Shown: positions 42,430-49,776, counted from the first letter of the stretch. The stretch is DNA of 56,124 bases from a virus (IMGVR_UViG_3300047163_000046:1-56124); one strand, 5' to 3'. The notes: generated by a model from the letters alone, not told the origin. Numbers and translations are program-made.

Positions 42430-42568
42430 CGGGTGGTTCCGGGGGCGAACCGGAGATGCACTCCGCGCCGGCTCATCGGCGTGACGAAAGATCCAGGTAG
42501 GGCCTCCGGTCCCTGCAAGGGTTCCTGCCTAACCAGCAGGCGTCACGCCAATGAGCCGGTATTTTTTT
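42430..42568 (+). ncRNA. Unidentified structured RNA or 5' leader with intrinsic terminator
   Basis: This region has no convincing gene but strong secondary structure. GGTTC/GAACC (42435-42451) and GGAG/CTCC (42452-42464) are two hairpins. A long 18-bp stem (42468-42485 with 42542-42559, one mismatch-type pair) encloses CCCT-GCA-AGGG and CCTGC-CTAACCA-GCAGG hairpins. Seven Ts follow at 42562-42568, so the whole is a terminator. The ribosome site of the next gene (GGAG) follows at once, as in riboswitch or attenuator leaders. I know no RNA family that matches. Confidence 0.6.
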
Positions 42569-42578
42569 GGAGATTGCA

Positions 42579-43157
42579 ATGAAAGATGCGCCGATCAATC
42601 TGCCAGAAGCCGCCGAGGCGCTGTTGCTGCGGGCGAAACAGGCACTCACGATGTCCACTGCGACGATAGGGCAGCGGGACATAAACACCGCAATCGTTGA
42701 GGACATCCGCGCGTATCTTCTTGCCGCCCCATCGCCCGCATCCCCGCAAGTGCCTAGCCAAGAGCCGGTTGCATGGCGTTCGTGGCACGACAAGGACGGC
42801 TATGGGTTTTGGGACACGGAAGACGAGGCGCGGCTGTATTGCGCACCAGACGCCGAGCCGGAACCGCTCTACGCCGCTCCCCAACCACAAGCGCCTAGCG
42901 CCACTTCGGATGACATGCGGGATAAAAGGATTGCGGAGTTGGAACAGCAGAATCGAGCAATCCTGTACGACTACCACAACGGCACGCCTTGCGAGCAAAT
43001 AGCGTGGGCACAAGAACGCGACGCATTGAAAGCCTCCCTTGCTGACGCACGCGATAAGGCACTGGAAGAAGCGGCTCAGATGTTTGAGAAGCGTTGGCCG
43101 CAATGGGATGACTGTGCAAATGCAATCCGCGCCCTGCGCGCCAATTCGGAGAAATGA
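42579..43157 (+). CDS. Ea22-like phage accessory protein
   Basis: This 192-residue protein contains PVAWRSWHDKDGYGFWDTED and EPEPLYAAPQPQ, motifs of a common family of modular phage accessory proteins (often called Ea22-like). A coiled-coil middle (RIAELEQQNRAILYDYHNG) and a helical C terminus follow. TTGGAG lies upstream and overlaps the end of the T-run of the structured RNA, so that RNA may regulate it. Function is not known. Confidence 0.6.
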   Translation: MKDAPINLPEAAEALLLRAKQALTMSTATIGQRDINTAIVEDIRAYLLAAPSPASPQVPSQEPVAWRSWHDKDGYGFWDTEDEARLYCAPDAEPEPLYAAPQPQAPSATSDDMRDKRIAELEQQNRAILYDYHNGTPCEQIAWAQERDALKASLADARDKALEEAAQMFEKRWPQWDDCANAIRALRANSEK

Positions 43158-43158
43158 G

Positions 43159-43278
43159 ATGAGCAAACAAATCCGCTGCCCGAAATGTGGAGCGCCGGTA
43201 CACATCCCGGCATACCCCGGCGATGGAGTCTATGAACCACCACACGAATGCGCGCCAGTTGCAAAGGAAACACCATGA
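43159..43278 (+). CDS. Zinc-ribbon microprotein
   Basis: This 39-residue protein has a CPKCG knuckle near residue 8 and a C-terminal Cys (HECAP), a minimal zinc ribbon. It starts one base after the previous stop and overlaps the next ATG. Such tiny proteins are frequent in phage accessory regions. No partner is known. Confidence 0.5.
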   Translation: MSKQIRCPKCGAPVHIPAYPGDGVYEPPHECAPVAKETP

Positions 43279-43649
43279 CCAATCCCACTTCGGAAAGCAT
43301 CCACACTTGCAGCTACTACTGCGAACGCCCCGAGTGCATCAAGCGCCAGCGGGATGAGTTGCGGGATGCGCAGGGTGCCAAGCCGGTAGGCTGGATTGAC
43401 GAGTTCGGCAACGTGTTTCCTCTGGGTGCATACAGACCGCCGGGAAACGTGGTGCATGACGGCTACAAGACTAATTGGAAGCACGTCTACGCCGCCCCCA
43501 TCGCACAGACAGCCGATGCGCGGGAGTTGCTGCATCTGCTACGCGATATTTTGCAAGACTGGGACGACTTGCACGCGGCTGGCATTGCTGGCGCGTATCA
43601 GGAGCGAATCAATGCCGCCATCGCCGCTATACAGCGGAAGGAAAAGTGA
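43275..43649 (+). CDS. Modular phage accessory protein
   Basis: This 124-residue protein has an N-terminal CSYYCERPECIKRQRDELRD (zinc-like Cys cluster plus helix) and a middle PVGWIDEFGNVFPLGAYR that resembles the PVAW...PLY module of the gene at 42579. The C terminus is helical (LRDILQDWDDLHAAGIAGAY). The ATG overlaps the previous stop and AAAGGA precedes it. It belongs to the same modular group as its neighbour. Confidence 0.5.
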   Translation: MTNPTSESIHTCSYYCERPECIKRQRDELRDAQGAKPVGWIDEFGNVFPLGAYRPPGNVVHDGYKTNWKHVYAAPIAQTADARELLHLLRDILQDWDDLHAAGIAGAYQERINAAIAAIQRKEK

Positions 43650-43954
43650 GCATTACCTACGTTGGGAAACTTTGCGAATGCCACCCTGAACTGGATGGCG
43701 TTCGCTACGACAGCACGCGGACTTGCGTTGCCTGCGCCAAAGAGGCGGCGACGGTCAGGTATTGGCGCGACAAGCAGCAAAAGACGCACGCCAATTTGCT
43801 TGCCGCCCTGATGCGCGAGAAGAACTTGGAAAACGAATGCCAAAGATTGCGAGCCGCCAATGATGCACTATCACGGAACACCGATCACCCCGATGTCCAA
43901 GCTGCTGCGTATGCGCGGAAGGAACTTCTGCGTAAGTCACGCGGCCCCAGCTGA
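43646..43954 (+). CDS. Cys-rich accessory protein
   Basis: This 102-residue protein starts at GTG overlapping the previous TGA. It has KLCECHPELDG and TCVACAKE, a zinc-ribbon-type Cys pattern, then a coiled coil (QKTHANLLAALMREKNLENE). The last 95 bases overlap the start of the transglycosylase-like gene. No function is recognised. Confidence 0.5.
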   Translation: MSITYVGKLCECHPELDGVRYDSTRTCVACAKEAATVRYWRDKQQKTHANLLAALMREKNLENECQRLRAANDALSRNTDHPDVQAAAYARKELLRKSRGPS

Positions 43955-44534
43955 TCTGAAGCGGTGCCTCAGCATTGGACAATCGGTGATGTTTGACAAC
44001 GGGGCATTCTCAGCGTTCACCAAAGGCAAGAAGTTTGATGAGGCCGGATTCTATGCGTGGATTGAGCCGCATCTAGGTCACCCGCATTGGGCCGTGATCC
44101 CAGACGTTATTGACGGGGATGAGGGCGAGCAACGACGCATGGTGGGCCGCTGGCCGTTCAATCGAACGCTGGGGCTTCCTGTATGGCACCTTGGACTGTC
44201 GATTGACTATCTGCTTTACCTGGCCCAGACATGGGACCGGATTTGTTTCGGGTCTACGGCGCAGTATTGGGAGGTCGGCGGTGATGCCTGGTGCGGGCGC
44301 ATGGACGAAGCATTTAATGCCCTGGCCAAGCGACACGCAAAACTGCCGTGGATTCATGGCCTGCGGATGCTTGGCATGGCCGGGATGCGGTGGCCGCTGG
44401 CATCGGCTGACTCGACGAACATTGCCCAAAACCACCATATTTACGGATGCCCGGAATGCATGGCGGATAGACTGGACGCCACGCAAACGCCGGTCACTTG
44501 GCAACCGCACGCAACCCAAGGGATGCTGATATGA
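43860..44534 (+). CDS. tRNA-guanine transglycosylase-like protein (DpdA-type candidate)
   Basis: This 224-residue protein resembles short phage members of the TGT superfamily: YHGTPITP, SVMFDNGAFSAFTKG (DNG, residues 46-48, comparable to the catalytic DSGGF of TGT), WAVIPDVIDG, PVWHLGLSIDYLL, WIHGLRMLG and LASADSTNIAQNH (D184). DpdA enzymes put 7-deazaguanine into DNA. No synthesis genes (queC, queD, queE, folE) were found in the window, so the base would come from the host. Target (DNA or tRNA) is inferred. It overlaps both neighbours. Confidence 0.65.
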   Translation: MMHYHGTPITPMSKLLRMRGRNFCVSHAAPADLKRCLSIGQSVMFDNGAFSAFTKGKKFDEAGFYAWIEPHLGHPHWAVIPDVIDGDEGEQRRMVGRWPFNRTLGLPVWHLGLSIDYLLYLAQTWDRICFGSTAQYWEVGGDAWCGRMDEAFNALAKRHAKLPWIHGLRMLGMAGMRWPLASADSTNIAQNHHIYGCPECMADRLDATQTPVTWQPHATQGMLI

Positions 44535-45127
44535 ACACCACGCAGGAAGAACTACCGCCGCTGCCCAGTGTGGGCTTTATGAGTAGCGCCGAAGCCGTTG
44601 GGCGGTTACTTACCCTAGTTAATGCCCAAGAGCCAATACTTGATTGCACCTTTGGCAGCGGCGACTTCTGGATTGGCAGTACCAGAACTGCAGTTGGCTG
44701 CGACATAGACCCGGACAGGGCGCGCGACAGTGTTCAAGATTTTACGAATCTTAGTTTTAAGGACGGGGAATTCCCAACGGTGGTTTTTGATCCGCCTTTT
44801 CATCCCTACGTTGGCAGCATTGAAGAAACTCAATTCAAGGGCATGGGCAAAAACGAAAAAGAGTTGCGTTCACTATTCGACAAAGGACTGAAAGAGGCTT
44901 GGCGAGTTACGTCGCGGCACTTGCTCGTTAAGTGTCAAGGATTCGTACATAACCACAAGCCTCAATGGATGCCGCTATGGGCTATAGAAATATGTGGTGA
45001 GCCGTTTGAATGGTTGATCGTTGCTAGAAACCACAAGGTTATCAGCGGTAGATGGAAAAACGTAAAGTCCCTTCGACGCAATCATGCGGATTATTTGGTG
45101 TTTGACAAGAAAGGAAATCACCGATGA
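44531..45127 (+). CDS. DNA methyltransferase-like protein
   Basis: This 198-residue protein has an AdoMet-binding motif I (LDCTFGSGDFW, residues 37-47), an acidic residue after strand 2 (GCDIDPDRA) and a catalytic FDPPF (residues 86-90) typical of amino-methyltransferases. It probably methylates DNA adenine or cytosine. The ATG overlaps the stop of the transglycosylase-like gene, so the two are co-translated. The DNA is visibly richer in A/T than the neighbours, suggesting recent transfer. Confidence 0.7.
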   Translation: MNTTQEELPPLPSVGFMSSAEAVGRLLTLVNAQEPILDCTFGSGDFWIGSTRTAVGCDIDPDRARDSVQDFTNLSFKDGEFPTVVFDPPFHPYVGSIEETQFKGMGKNEKELRSLFDKGLKEAWRVTSRHLLVKCQGFVHNHKPQWMPLWAIEICGEPFEWLIVARNHKVISGRWKNVKSLRRNHADYLVFDKKGNHR

Positions 45128-45606
45128 CCACGCAGGAAGAACTGCCGCCGCTGCCGCCCCACAGTCATATCGACGGCGAAAATTGGATCAAGCAACACAG
45201 AGTTGAAAACTATGGGCGCCTGTGCATCGCCAAGCTGAAAGCGGAGAACGAGGGGCTGCGGGCCTGGGTGTATGGGCTGGAATCGGCTAATGGCGAATTG
45301 GAGTACAGCATCCGTCAGCAGGAGAGCGCGTACAAAGCCCGCGCCGAAGCCGCCCAATCCCAAGCCGCAGCACTACAGGCCGAACTAACTGAAGCCAAGG
45401 CGCAATGGGCAAAGTGGGCCGGGCTGTATGAGCATGAACTTGACAATTGCAACAAGGCGGAATCCCAAGCCGCAGCAATGGCGAGGCTGCTGGAAGATGC
45501 GCGGGAGTGGATGGGAGAGCCGCCAATTTACTTTCAACCATCCGCCCCTGGTTCATGGCGCGCTCGCATCGACGCAGCACTGGCCGCATGGAAGGGGAAA
45601 CAATGA
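45124..45606 (+). CDS. Coiled-coil accessory protein
   Basis: This 160-residue protein starts with MTTQEELPPLPPHSHIDGEN, nearly the same N terminus as the methyltransferase gene, then has a long Ala/Gln coiled coil (AEAAQSQAAALQAELTEAKA) and EPPIYFQPSAPGSWRARIDA. It fits the modular accessory class of the region. The start overlaps the previous stop by four bases. Confidence 0.55.
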   Translation: MTTQEELPPLPPHSHIDGENWIKQHRVENYGRLCIAKLKAENEGLRAWVYGLESANGELEYSIRQQESAYKARAEAAQSQAAALQAELTEAKAQWAKWAGLYEHELDNCNKAESQAAAMARLLEDAREWMGEPPIYFQPSAPGSWRARIDAALAAWKGKQ

Positions 45607-45659
45607 CAATCAATCCCTGCCGTCCGACAACATCGTTGACCCCGATTGTAAAAAGGTGA
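45603..45659 (+). CDS. Possible 18-codon leader peptide
   Basis: An ATG at 45603 overlaps the previous TGA and opens an 18-codon frame (MTINPCRPTTSLTPIVKR) ending six bases before the next ATG. It could couple translation of the gene at 45665 or be chance. No homology argument is available. Confidence 0.2.
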   Translation: MTINPCRPTTSLTPIVKR

Positions 45660-45664
45660 AGTGA

Positions 45665-46306
45665 ATGCACCAGCTACGTGAAGGACTCCCGCCGCTGCCC
45701 GACCGCATGAAGCCGCTGCCCATCGATGAGCGAGGCTACCCGGTCCCGCGCTTCGTGGAATGGATCGACGGCAAGCCGGACTTCCGGGTGATGGACCGCG
45801 ATTTCGTGGTGCAGGCCTTTCGGACGCGCAAGTGTTGGCTGTGCGGTGAGACGATGGGCAAGTACATGGTCTTCGTGGTGGGCCCGATGTGCACGGTGAA
45901 CCGCACGAGCGCGGAGCCGCCCTGCCACCTGGACTGTGCGATCTTCGCGGCAAAGGCGTGCCCGTTCATGGTCCGGCCGATGGCCAAGCGACGCGATGCC
46001 AACATCCCGGATAGCACCATCGAGCCCGCCGGCATGATGATCCGCCGCAACCCTGGCGTGACGTGCCTGTGGACCGTCAAGGAATACACGCCGTTCCGCG
46101 CGGGCAGGGGCATCCTGTTCCAGATGGGTGAGCCCACCGAGGTCCGCTGGTACTGCGAGGGGCGCCGCGCCACGCGCGAGGATGTCCTGGCGTCCCTCGA
46201 TTCCGGCTTGCCGCTGCTCGAAGCCGAGGCCGCCAAGGGCGGTCCTGGGGATAAGAAGGCGCTGGAGCGGGCGCACAAAACCGCGCTGCGCTATATCCCG
46301 CAATGA
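45665..46306 (+). CDS. Conserved phage protein with Cys motif
   Basis: This 213-residue protein has a conserved N terminus (GLPPLPDRMKPLPIDERGYP, VEWIDGKPDFRVMDR) and KCWLCGETMGK, PPCHLDCAIFAAKACPF, a Cys/His cluster likely binding zinc. I have seen this layout in many Proteobacterial phages, where it lies before primase or helicase genes. The function is unknown. Its N-terminal LPPLP resembles the neighbours at 44531 and 45124. Confidence 0.65.
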   Translation: MHQLREGLPPLPDRMKPLPIDERGYPVPRFVEWIDGKPDFRVMDRDFVVQAFRTRKCWLCGETMGKYMVFVVGPMCTVNRTSAEPPCHLDCAIFAAKACPFMVRPMAKRRDANIPDSTIEPAGMMIRRNPGVTCLWTVKEYTPFRAGRGILFQMGEPTEVRWYCEGRRATREDVLASLDSGLPLLEAEAAKGGPGDKKALERAHKTALRYIPQ

Positions 46307-46404
46307 GCCGACGATTTCGCCGAAGCCTGCGGATCTGGCACATGATCGTGTGTGGCAACGTCTGGCCTAATCCGTTTTACTGGCCGTGCCGGAGGCGAGG
46401 GTGA
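46303..46404 (+). CDS. Small basic Trp-rich protein
   Basis: This 33-residue frame starts at an ATG overlapping the previous TGA. It is basic with many Trp and Arg (RSLRIWHMIVCGNVWPNPFY). GGAGG at its end serves as the ribosome site for the primase gene, whose GTG lies inside its last codons. The coupling suggests it is translated, but a product role is unknown. Confidence 0.4.
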   Translation: MSRRFRRSLRIWHMIVCGNVWPNPFYWPCRRRG

Positions 46405-46835
46405 ACGTCGAGGAATTCGTAGGTCGATTGGATGGCGTCATGGGGCGCGGCCCGCGCTGGCGCGCGATCTGCCCGGCCCACCAATCGCGGCACAAGACCA
46501 AGACGCTCTCGATCCTCGATGCTGGCGATGGCCGCATCCTGGTCAAGTGTCACGCCGGCTGTGCCATCGAATCGATCTGCGGGGCCCTGGGCATCGACCT
46601 GGGTGAATTGTTCCCCCCGCGCCCCAAGGACTTCGATGATCGCAACCGCAAGCCGCCGATCCGCAAGCCCTGGACCAATGCGGAGGTCGCCAACGCGCTT
46701 GAGCCCAACCTGACCAGTGCGTTCCTGCTGCTTGCCAAAGTCGGATCGGGTGCCAGGCTGACCAAGGAAGAATTGAAGGAGGCCGTGCGCGCGGCCGAGG
46801 CGTGTATCCACCTGCTCGATCAGTTGAGGGAATAG
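46401..46835 (+). CDS. Primase zinc-binding domain protein
   Basis: This 144-residue protein has a primase-type zinc finger: C24 and H27 in ICPAHQSRH, C50 and C54 in VKCHAGC. The rest is a helical region (ELKEAVRAAEACIHLLDQL). It has no TOPRIM or polymerase domain, so it can only recognise template and would need a partner. GTG 46401 has GGAGG at a good distance. It shares one base with the helicase gene that follows. Confidence 0.75.
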   Translation: MNVEEFVGRLDGVMGRGPRWRAICPAHQSRHKTKTLSILDAGDGRILVKCHAGCAIESICGALGIDLGELFPPRPKDFDDRNRKPPIRKPWTNAEVANALEPNLTSAFLLLAKVGSGARLTKEELKEAVRAAEACIHLLDQLRE

Positions 46836-47797
46836 TGAACGATAAGCGCAATAGGGAAGTCGCGGACCAAATAATCCGCTCGCGCATCATCAAGGACCAC
46901 CGCCAGGTGGACACGGGCAAGTGGGCAATTCCAGAAGACTCGCATCTGCTGCGCACGCCGTCAGCGTTTCGTGACGACGTGATCGCGCTTTTTGCCGACC
47001 AGTCGTGCAAGGGCGACCGGATGCCCGCGAGCAAGACGCACGATTACCTGCGGTTTCGGCCGTCCGAGGTTTCGATCTGGCTCGGGTTCCATGAATCGTA
47101 CAAATCCACCTTCCTCAACGAGCTTGCTGCTTACTGGGCCGTGAGCGGCATCGGCGTGGCGATCGCTTCGCTAGAGATGCCGGCGCCGATCCTGCTGCAC
47201 AAGACCGTGATGCAAGTGCTTGCGAAGACCGACCCAGGCGTGCCAAGGATTGATGACGCGCTCGAAGTGCTGTCCGAGAAGCTGACCATCTATGACGTGA
47301 CCGGGCGCGTGCCCCCGAACCACCTGATCTCCGTGATGCGGTACTGCGCATTGGAGTTGGGCGTGCGGCATTTCGTGCTGGACAACCTGACCATGATCCT
47401 ATCGGTGGACAACGAGCGCGCGGCAGAGCATCAAGCATTCGTCGCAAACTGCGTGACCGTGGCGCGCACCACGGGCCTGCATATCCACCTGGTTGCCCAC
47501 TCGAACAAGCCGGCCGGCGGCGACGAGTCGAAGATGCCAGGTCCTTACGATGCGCGTGGCACGGGCTCGGCGCCGGACATGGCCGATAACGTGATGGTGT
47601 GCTTCCGCAACAAGGTGAAAGAGGACAAGATCGACCAAGGCAAGGCGGACGATGACACCTACAAGGAGCCCGATTTCATCCTGCGCGTGGCCAAGCAACG
47701 GCACTGGGGGTATCGTGGGTACATCAACTACTGGCTGGACCGCAGGGTGCTGCGCTTCCATCAATACGGCACCGACGAAGTGACCGCCATGCTATGA
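46835..47797 (+). CDS. DnaB-type replicative helicase (RecA-like ATPase)
   Basis: This 320-residue protein has a RecA/DnaB ATPase core: Walker A-like GFHESYKST (residues 84-92), GVAIASLEMPAP, Walker B-like HFVLDNLTMI (D183) and VAHSNKPAG (H-loop). The usual second glycine of the Walker A (GK[ST]) is Tyr here, an unusual variant. Phage primase-helicases of this type unwind the fork. It begins one base before the primase stop and is followed by small zinc-ribbon genes. Confidence 0.75.
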   Translation: MNDKRNREVADQIIRSRIIKDHRQVDTGKWAIPEDSHLLRTPSAFRDDVIALFADQSCKGDRMPASKTHDYLRFRPSEVSIWLGFHESYKSTFLNELAAYWAVSGIGVAIASLEMPAPILLHKTVMQVLAKTDPGVPRIDDALEVLSEKLTIYDVTGRVPPNHLISVMRYCALELGVRHFVLDNLTMILSVDNERAAEHQAFVANCVTVARTTGLHIHLVAHSNKPAGGDESKMPGPYDARGTGSAPDMADNVMVCFRNKVKEDKIDQGKADDDTYKEPDFILRVAKQRHWGYRGYINYWLDRRVLRFHQYGTDEVTAML

Positions 47798-48018
47798 CCC
47801 AGGCGGACCCAGGCGGACCCAGGCGGACGCGCGCGGATCTGCGGTGCGCGCGGTGCGGCGGCGTGCTGGCCCTGGACCGCTGGCCGGTGCTGCCCGAATG
47901 CGCGCCGTGCGCGAACCAGGCGGTTCAGGAGGCCGACGAAAGGGCGCGGGCGCTGCTGATGGGGGGCGATGTTTTCAACGGCAACCAGCCGCGCGCGCCG
48001 CGCGTGGTGAGCAAATGA
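47794..48018 (+). CDS. Zinc-ribbon protein with 5' tandem repeat
   Basis: This 74-residue protein has two CxxC knuckles (RCARCGG and CAPCANQ), a zinc ribbon. The first codons lie in three copies of a 10-bp repeat. Because 10 is not a multiple of 3, copy number changes would shift its frame. It overlaps the helicase stop and the next ATG. No partner is known. Confidence 0.55.
   Translation: MTQADPGGPRRTRADLRCARCGGVLALDRWPVLPECAPCANQAVQEADERARALLMGGDVFNGNQPRAPRVVSK
47801..47830 (+). repeat. Three tandem 10-bp copies (AGGCGGACCC)
   Basis: AGGCGGACCC occurs twice and AGGCGGACGC once, head to tail, just inside the start of the gene at 47794. A single related copy (ACCCAGGCGGACGC) occurs near 48060. 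Slippage would alter reading frame. Confidence 0.8.
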
Positions 48019-48230
48019 GGCGGCGGCGCGGCGGGCCTACGGTGTTCATCCGTAACGCGACCCAGGCGGACGCTTGGGAGCCGGCGTGGATCCCGTGCCC
48101 GGAGTGTGAAAACCCCTGGTGCACGATCCATGAGATGCACGCGCACGACTGTGAATGCCCGGCGGTCGAGGACTGGACCTGTGACCCATACGCGCCAGGG
48201 TCAAAAAAAGCCCGCCAGGAGGCGGGCTAA
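48015..48230 (+). CDS. Small Cys/His-rich protein
   Basis: This 71-residue protein starts at an ATG overlapping the previous TGA. It has an Arg-rich N terminus (MRRRRGGP) and CPECENPWC, HEMHAHDCECP, a zinc-ribbon-like Cys/His set. It is the last gene of the rightward operon. Its 3' end overlaps the intrinsic terminator of the opposite strand. No function is recognised. Confidence 0.55.
   Translation: MRRRRGGPTVFIRNATQADAWEPAWIPCPECENPWCTIHEMHAHDCECPAVEDWTCDPYAPGSKKARQEAG
48203..48228 (-). terminator. Intrinsic terminator for the leftward operon
   Basis: Read on the minus strand, AGCCCGCC-TCCT-GGCGGGCT forms an 8-bp stem followed directly by seven Ts (TTTTTTT, 48209-48203, sharing the last stem position). 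It lies 21 bases after the stop of the last leftward gene. This is a textbook rho-independent terminator, placed within the 3' end of the convergent gene. Confidence 0.9.
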
Positions 48231-48248
48231 GGTCCGCAGGTAGGTGGG

Positions 48249-48422
48249 TCAGCAAATAATGCCGAAGGGCGCCGGCCGGCGGCGGTTCGGCGTCTGGCGA
48301 TCCTTTAGCCGGCGTTCCAGGGCCACCAGTCCGCGCCGATCCTGCTCGGGGATGGTGGGGAGCCAAGAGAACCGGCGGCGCTGGCGGATGGCCTCTAGCA
48401 GGCTGTGCGGTAGCGTGGTCAT
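48249..48422 (-). CDS. Small basic protein
   Basis: This 57-residue protein is basic (IRQRRRFSWLPTIPEQDRRG) and mixed helical. It is the last gene of the leftward accessory operon, and the terminator at 48203 follows. Its start overlaps the previous gene's stop. No domain is recognised. Confidence 0.5.
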   Translation of the reverse strand: MTTLPHSLLEAIRQRRRFSWLPTIPEQDRRGLVALERRLKDRQTPNRRRPAPFGIIC

Positions 48423-48694
48423 GGCGTGACCTCGTGGCCCAGGGCGCGGCGGGCCTCGTTCCAGCACGGCGCATTCCAAAAGCCGGGATGGTCGCACCAC
48501 GCCAGGAGATCGGCCAGGGCGCTGCGCAGCCTTTCACGCTCGCCTATCAGTTTGCCCAGGGCGAACGCGCAGGCGGCTACTTCGCGCTCTTGGTCGTATT
48601 CGGCGTTCCGGTCAGCCGATTGCGGGTCAATCAAACCCGCGTCCCAAAATAAAGCCGTCAGGTCGGCATATCCGTCTATGGCGTCGTAGCTCAT
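48419..48694 (-). CDS. Hypothetical accessory protein
   Basis: This 91-residue protein is acidic and helical (YDAIDGYADLTALFWDAGLI; AFALGKLIGERERLRSALAD). It overlaps both neighbours by four bases. The short length and operon position match small phage early or anti-host genes, but no family is recognised. Confidence 0.5.
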   Translation of the reverse strand: MSYDAIDGYADLTALFWDAGLIDPQSADRNAEYDQEREVAACAFALGKLIGERERLRSALADLLAWCDHPGFWNAPCWNEARRALGHEVTP

Positions 48695-49170
48695 GGCGTG
48701 AACCTCAGTGCGGCCCGCAGTTGCGCGGTAACCTTGTTCGCTTGGAATTCGTCGGCGTCTGGATCTTCCAGCAGGAGGAGCGCGGCGCGCGCGGCCGGCA
48801 GGAGCGGCGGCGGCACCGTGGGCGTGCCATCGTCCACCAGGGCGCGGGCGCGGTCCCAGTATTCGCCCCGGTTGCACTCGTCGATCCGCTGCAATGCCCA
48901 GGCCAGGGTGCGCTTTAGGTCGGCGGCGTGCTGCATTGCTTGCGCGTGCGCCGTCTGCCACGCTTCCAACTTGGCGCGGGCGTTGGGCACGTTGCCGGCG
49001 GCCAGGATGTCGGCGTCGGTGCACTCCACCAGTGCACCGCATTCCGGGCAGGCGCCGGCCGGGTGGTATTCGCCCGGCGCCACGCGCTCGTGCGGATCGT
49101 CCAAGATGCCCAGTTCGTCGCCGGTTCCCTGCCAGTCGCAGGCGTCGCACTTGTGGGTGGGGGTGTTCAT
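48691..49170 (-). CDS. Zinc-ribbon accessory protein
   Basis: This 159-residue protein has CDACDWQGT near the N terminus and CPECGALVEC at about 43-52, a paired zinc ribbon, followed by helical segments (WQTAHAQAMQHAADLKRTLA). It overlaps its neighbours by four and one bases. It may bind nucleic acid or a host protein. No family name can be assigned. Confidence 0.55.
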   Translation of the reverse strand: MNTPTHKCDACDWQGTGDELGILDDPHERVAPGEYHPAGACPECGALVECTDADILAAGNVPNARAKLEAWQTAHAQAMQHAADLKRTLAWALQRIDECNRGEYWDRARALVDDGTPTVPPPLLPAARAALLLLEDPDADEFQANKVTAQLRAALRFTP

Positions 49171-49361
49171 TATTTGACCCTCCCATTGGGCCAGACGTAC
49201 ACGGGCGGTCGCTCGATGGGTTTCGGGCGCGGCAGGGCGCGGTAATCGACCATGCGCGGCGCGGCGTACTTGCGTCGGCGCATGATCGTCTGGCGCATCC
49301 GGCGGCCGGCCAGGATGCCGGCCAGGGCGGCCAGGGCCAGGACCAGGGCGGCGGCGGTCAC
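49170..49361 (-). CDS. Small membrane-anchored protein
   Basis: This 63-residue protein has an N-terminal transmembrane helix (AAALVLALAALAGILAG) and an Arg/Pro-rich soluble tail (MRRRKYAAPRMVDYRALPRP). It uses GTG. It overlaps its neighbours. Function is unknown. Confidence 0.5.
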   Translation of the reverse strand: MTAAALVLALAALAGILAGRRMRQTIMRRRKYAAPRMVDYRALPRPKPIERPPVYVWPNGRVK

Positions 49362-49768
49362 AGTGCACCCCCCATGGTTCCCACGATCTCGGCGGCGCGG
49401 GCCTCCCGGTAAACCTCAAAGGCGGCGCAGTTGAAACAGGCGCAGCAACCGCAGGCGCGGCCGATCATCGCGTGCGGGTTGTGCAAGGCTTCCAGTCCTT
49501 CGCGGCGCAGCACCCCGCGCGCGTGCGCCAACTGGTTCGCGTAGGTGGGTGAGTAGGAATCGCTTGGTGCGTAGACCTCGGCGCCGTCCCAGGCGATCTG
49601 CGGCCACGCCGAAGGATTGCCGGTTGTGCGGCCGCGCTCGGCGCGGTATGCGTTTTCCCTGCACCAGCAGTGCGGGCACAGGATCAGATTGCCACCCGCT
49701 CCCAACGGGTAGACGCGGCACGGCGGCGCGGCGTGCGGGCCGTTGCCGTCGCAATAGGTGTTTTCCAT
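49358..49768 (-). CDS. Cys-rich accessory protein
   Basis: This 136-residue protein has many Cys and His residues (CPHCWCRENAYRAERG; CGCCACFNCAAFEVYREA), suggesting zinc-ribbon or redox structure. It is the first gene of a transcriptional unit, just after leader element A. AACCGGAGG precedes the start. Function is unknown. Confidence 0.55.
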   Translation of the reverse strand: MENTYCDGNGPHAAPPCRVYPLGAGGNLILCPHCWCRENAYRAERGRTTGNPSAWPQIAWDGAEVYAPSDSYSPTYANQLAHARGVLRREGLEALHNPHAMIGRACGCCACFNCAAFEVYREARAAEIVGTMGGAL

Positions 49769-49776
49769 GATTTCAA

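Noticed and set aside
42468-42559. tRNA gene
   Set aside because: The outer GGCGTGA/TCACGCC looks like an acceptor stem and one arm resembles a D-arm, but there is no T-arm with a TTCRANY loop, no proper anticodon loop and no CCA context. The stem is 18 bp, far longer than an acceptor.
42385-42582. Open frame of 65 codons across the structured RNA
   Set aside because: It lacks a ribosome site, has no coherent codon bias, and coincides with strong inverted repeats. Its sequence has no protein-like pattern.
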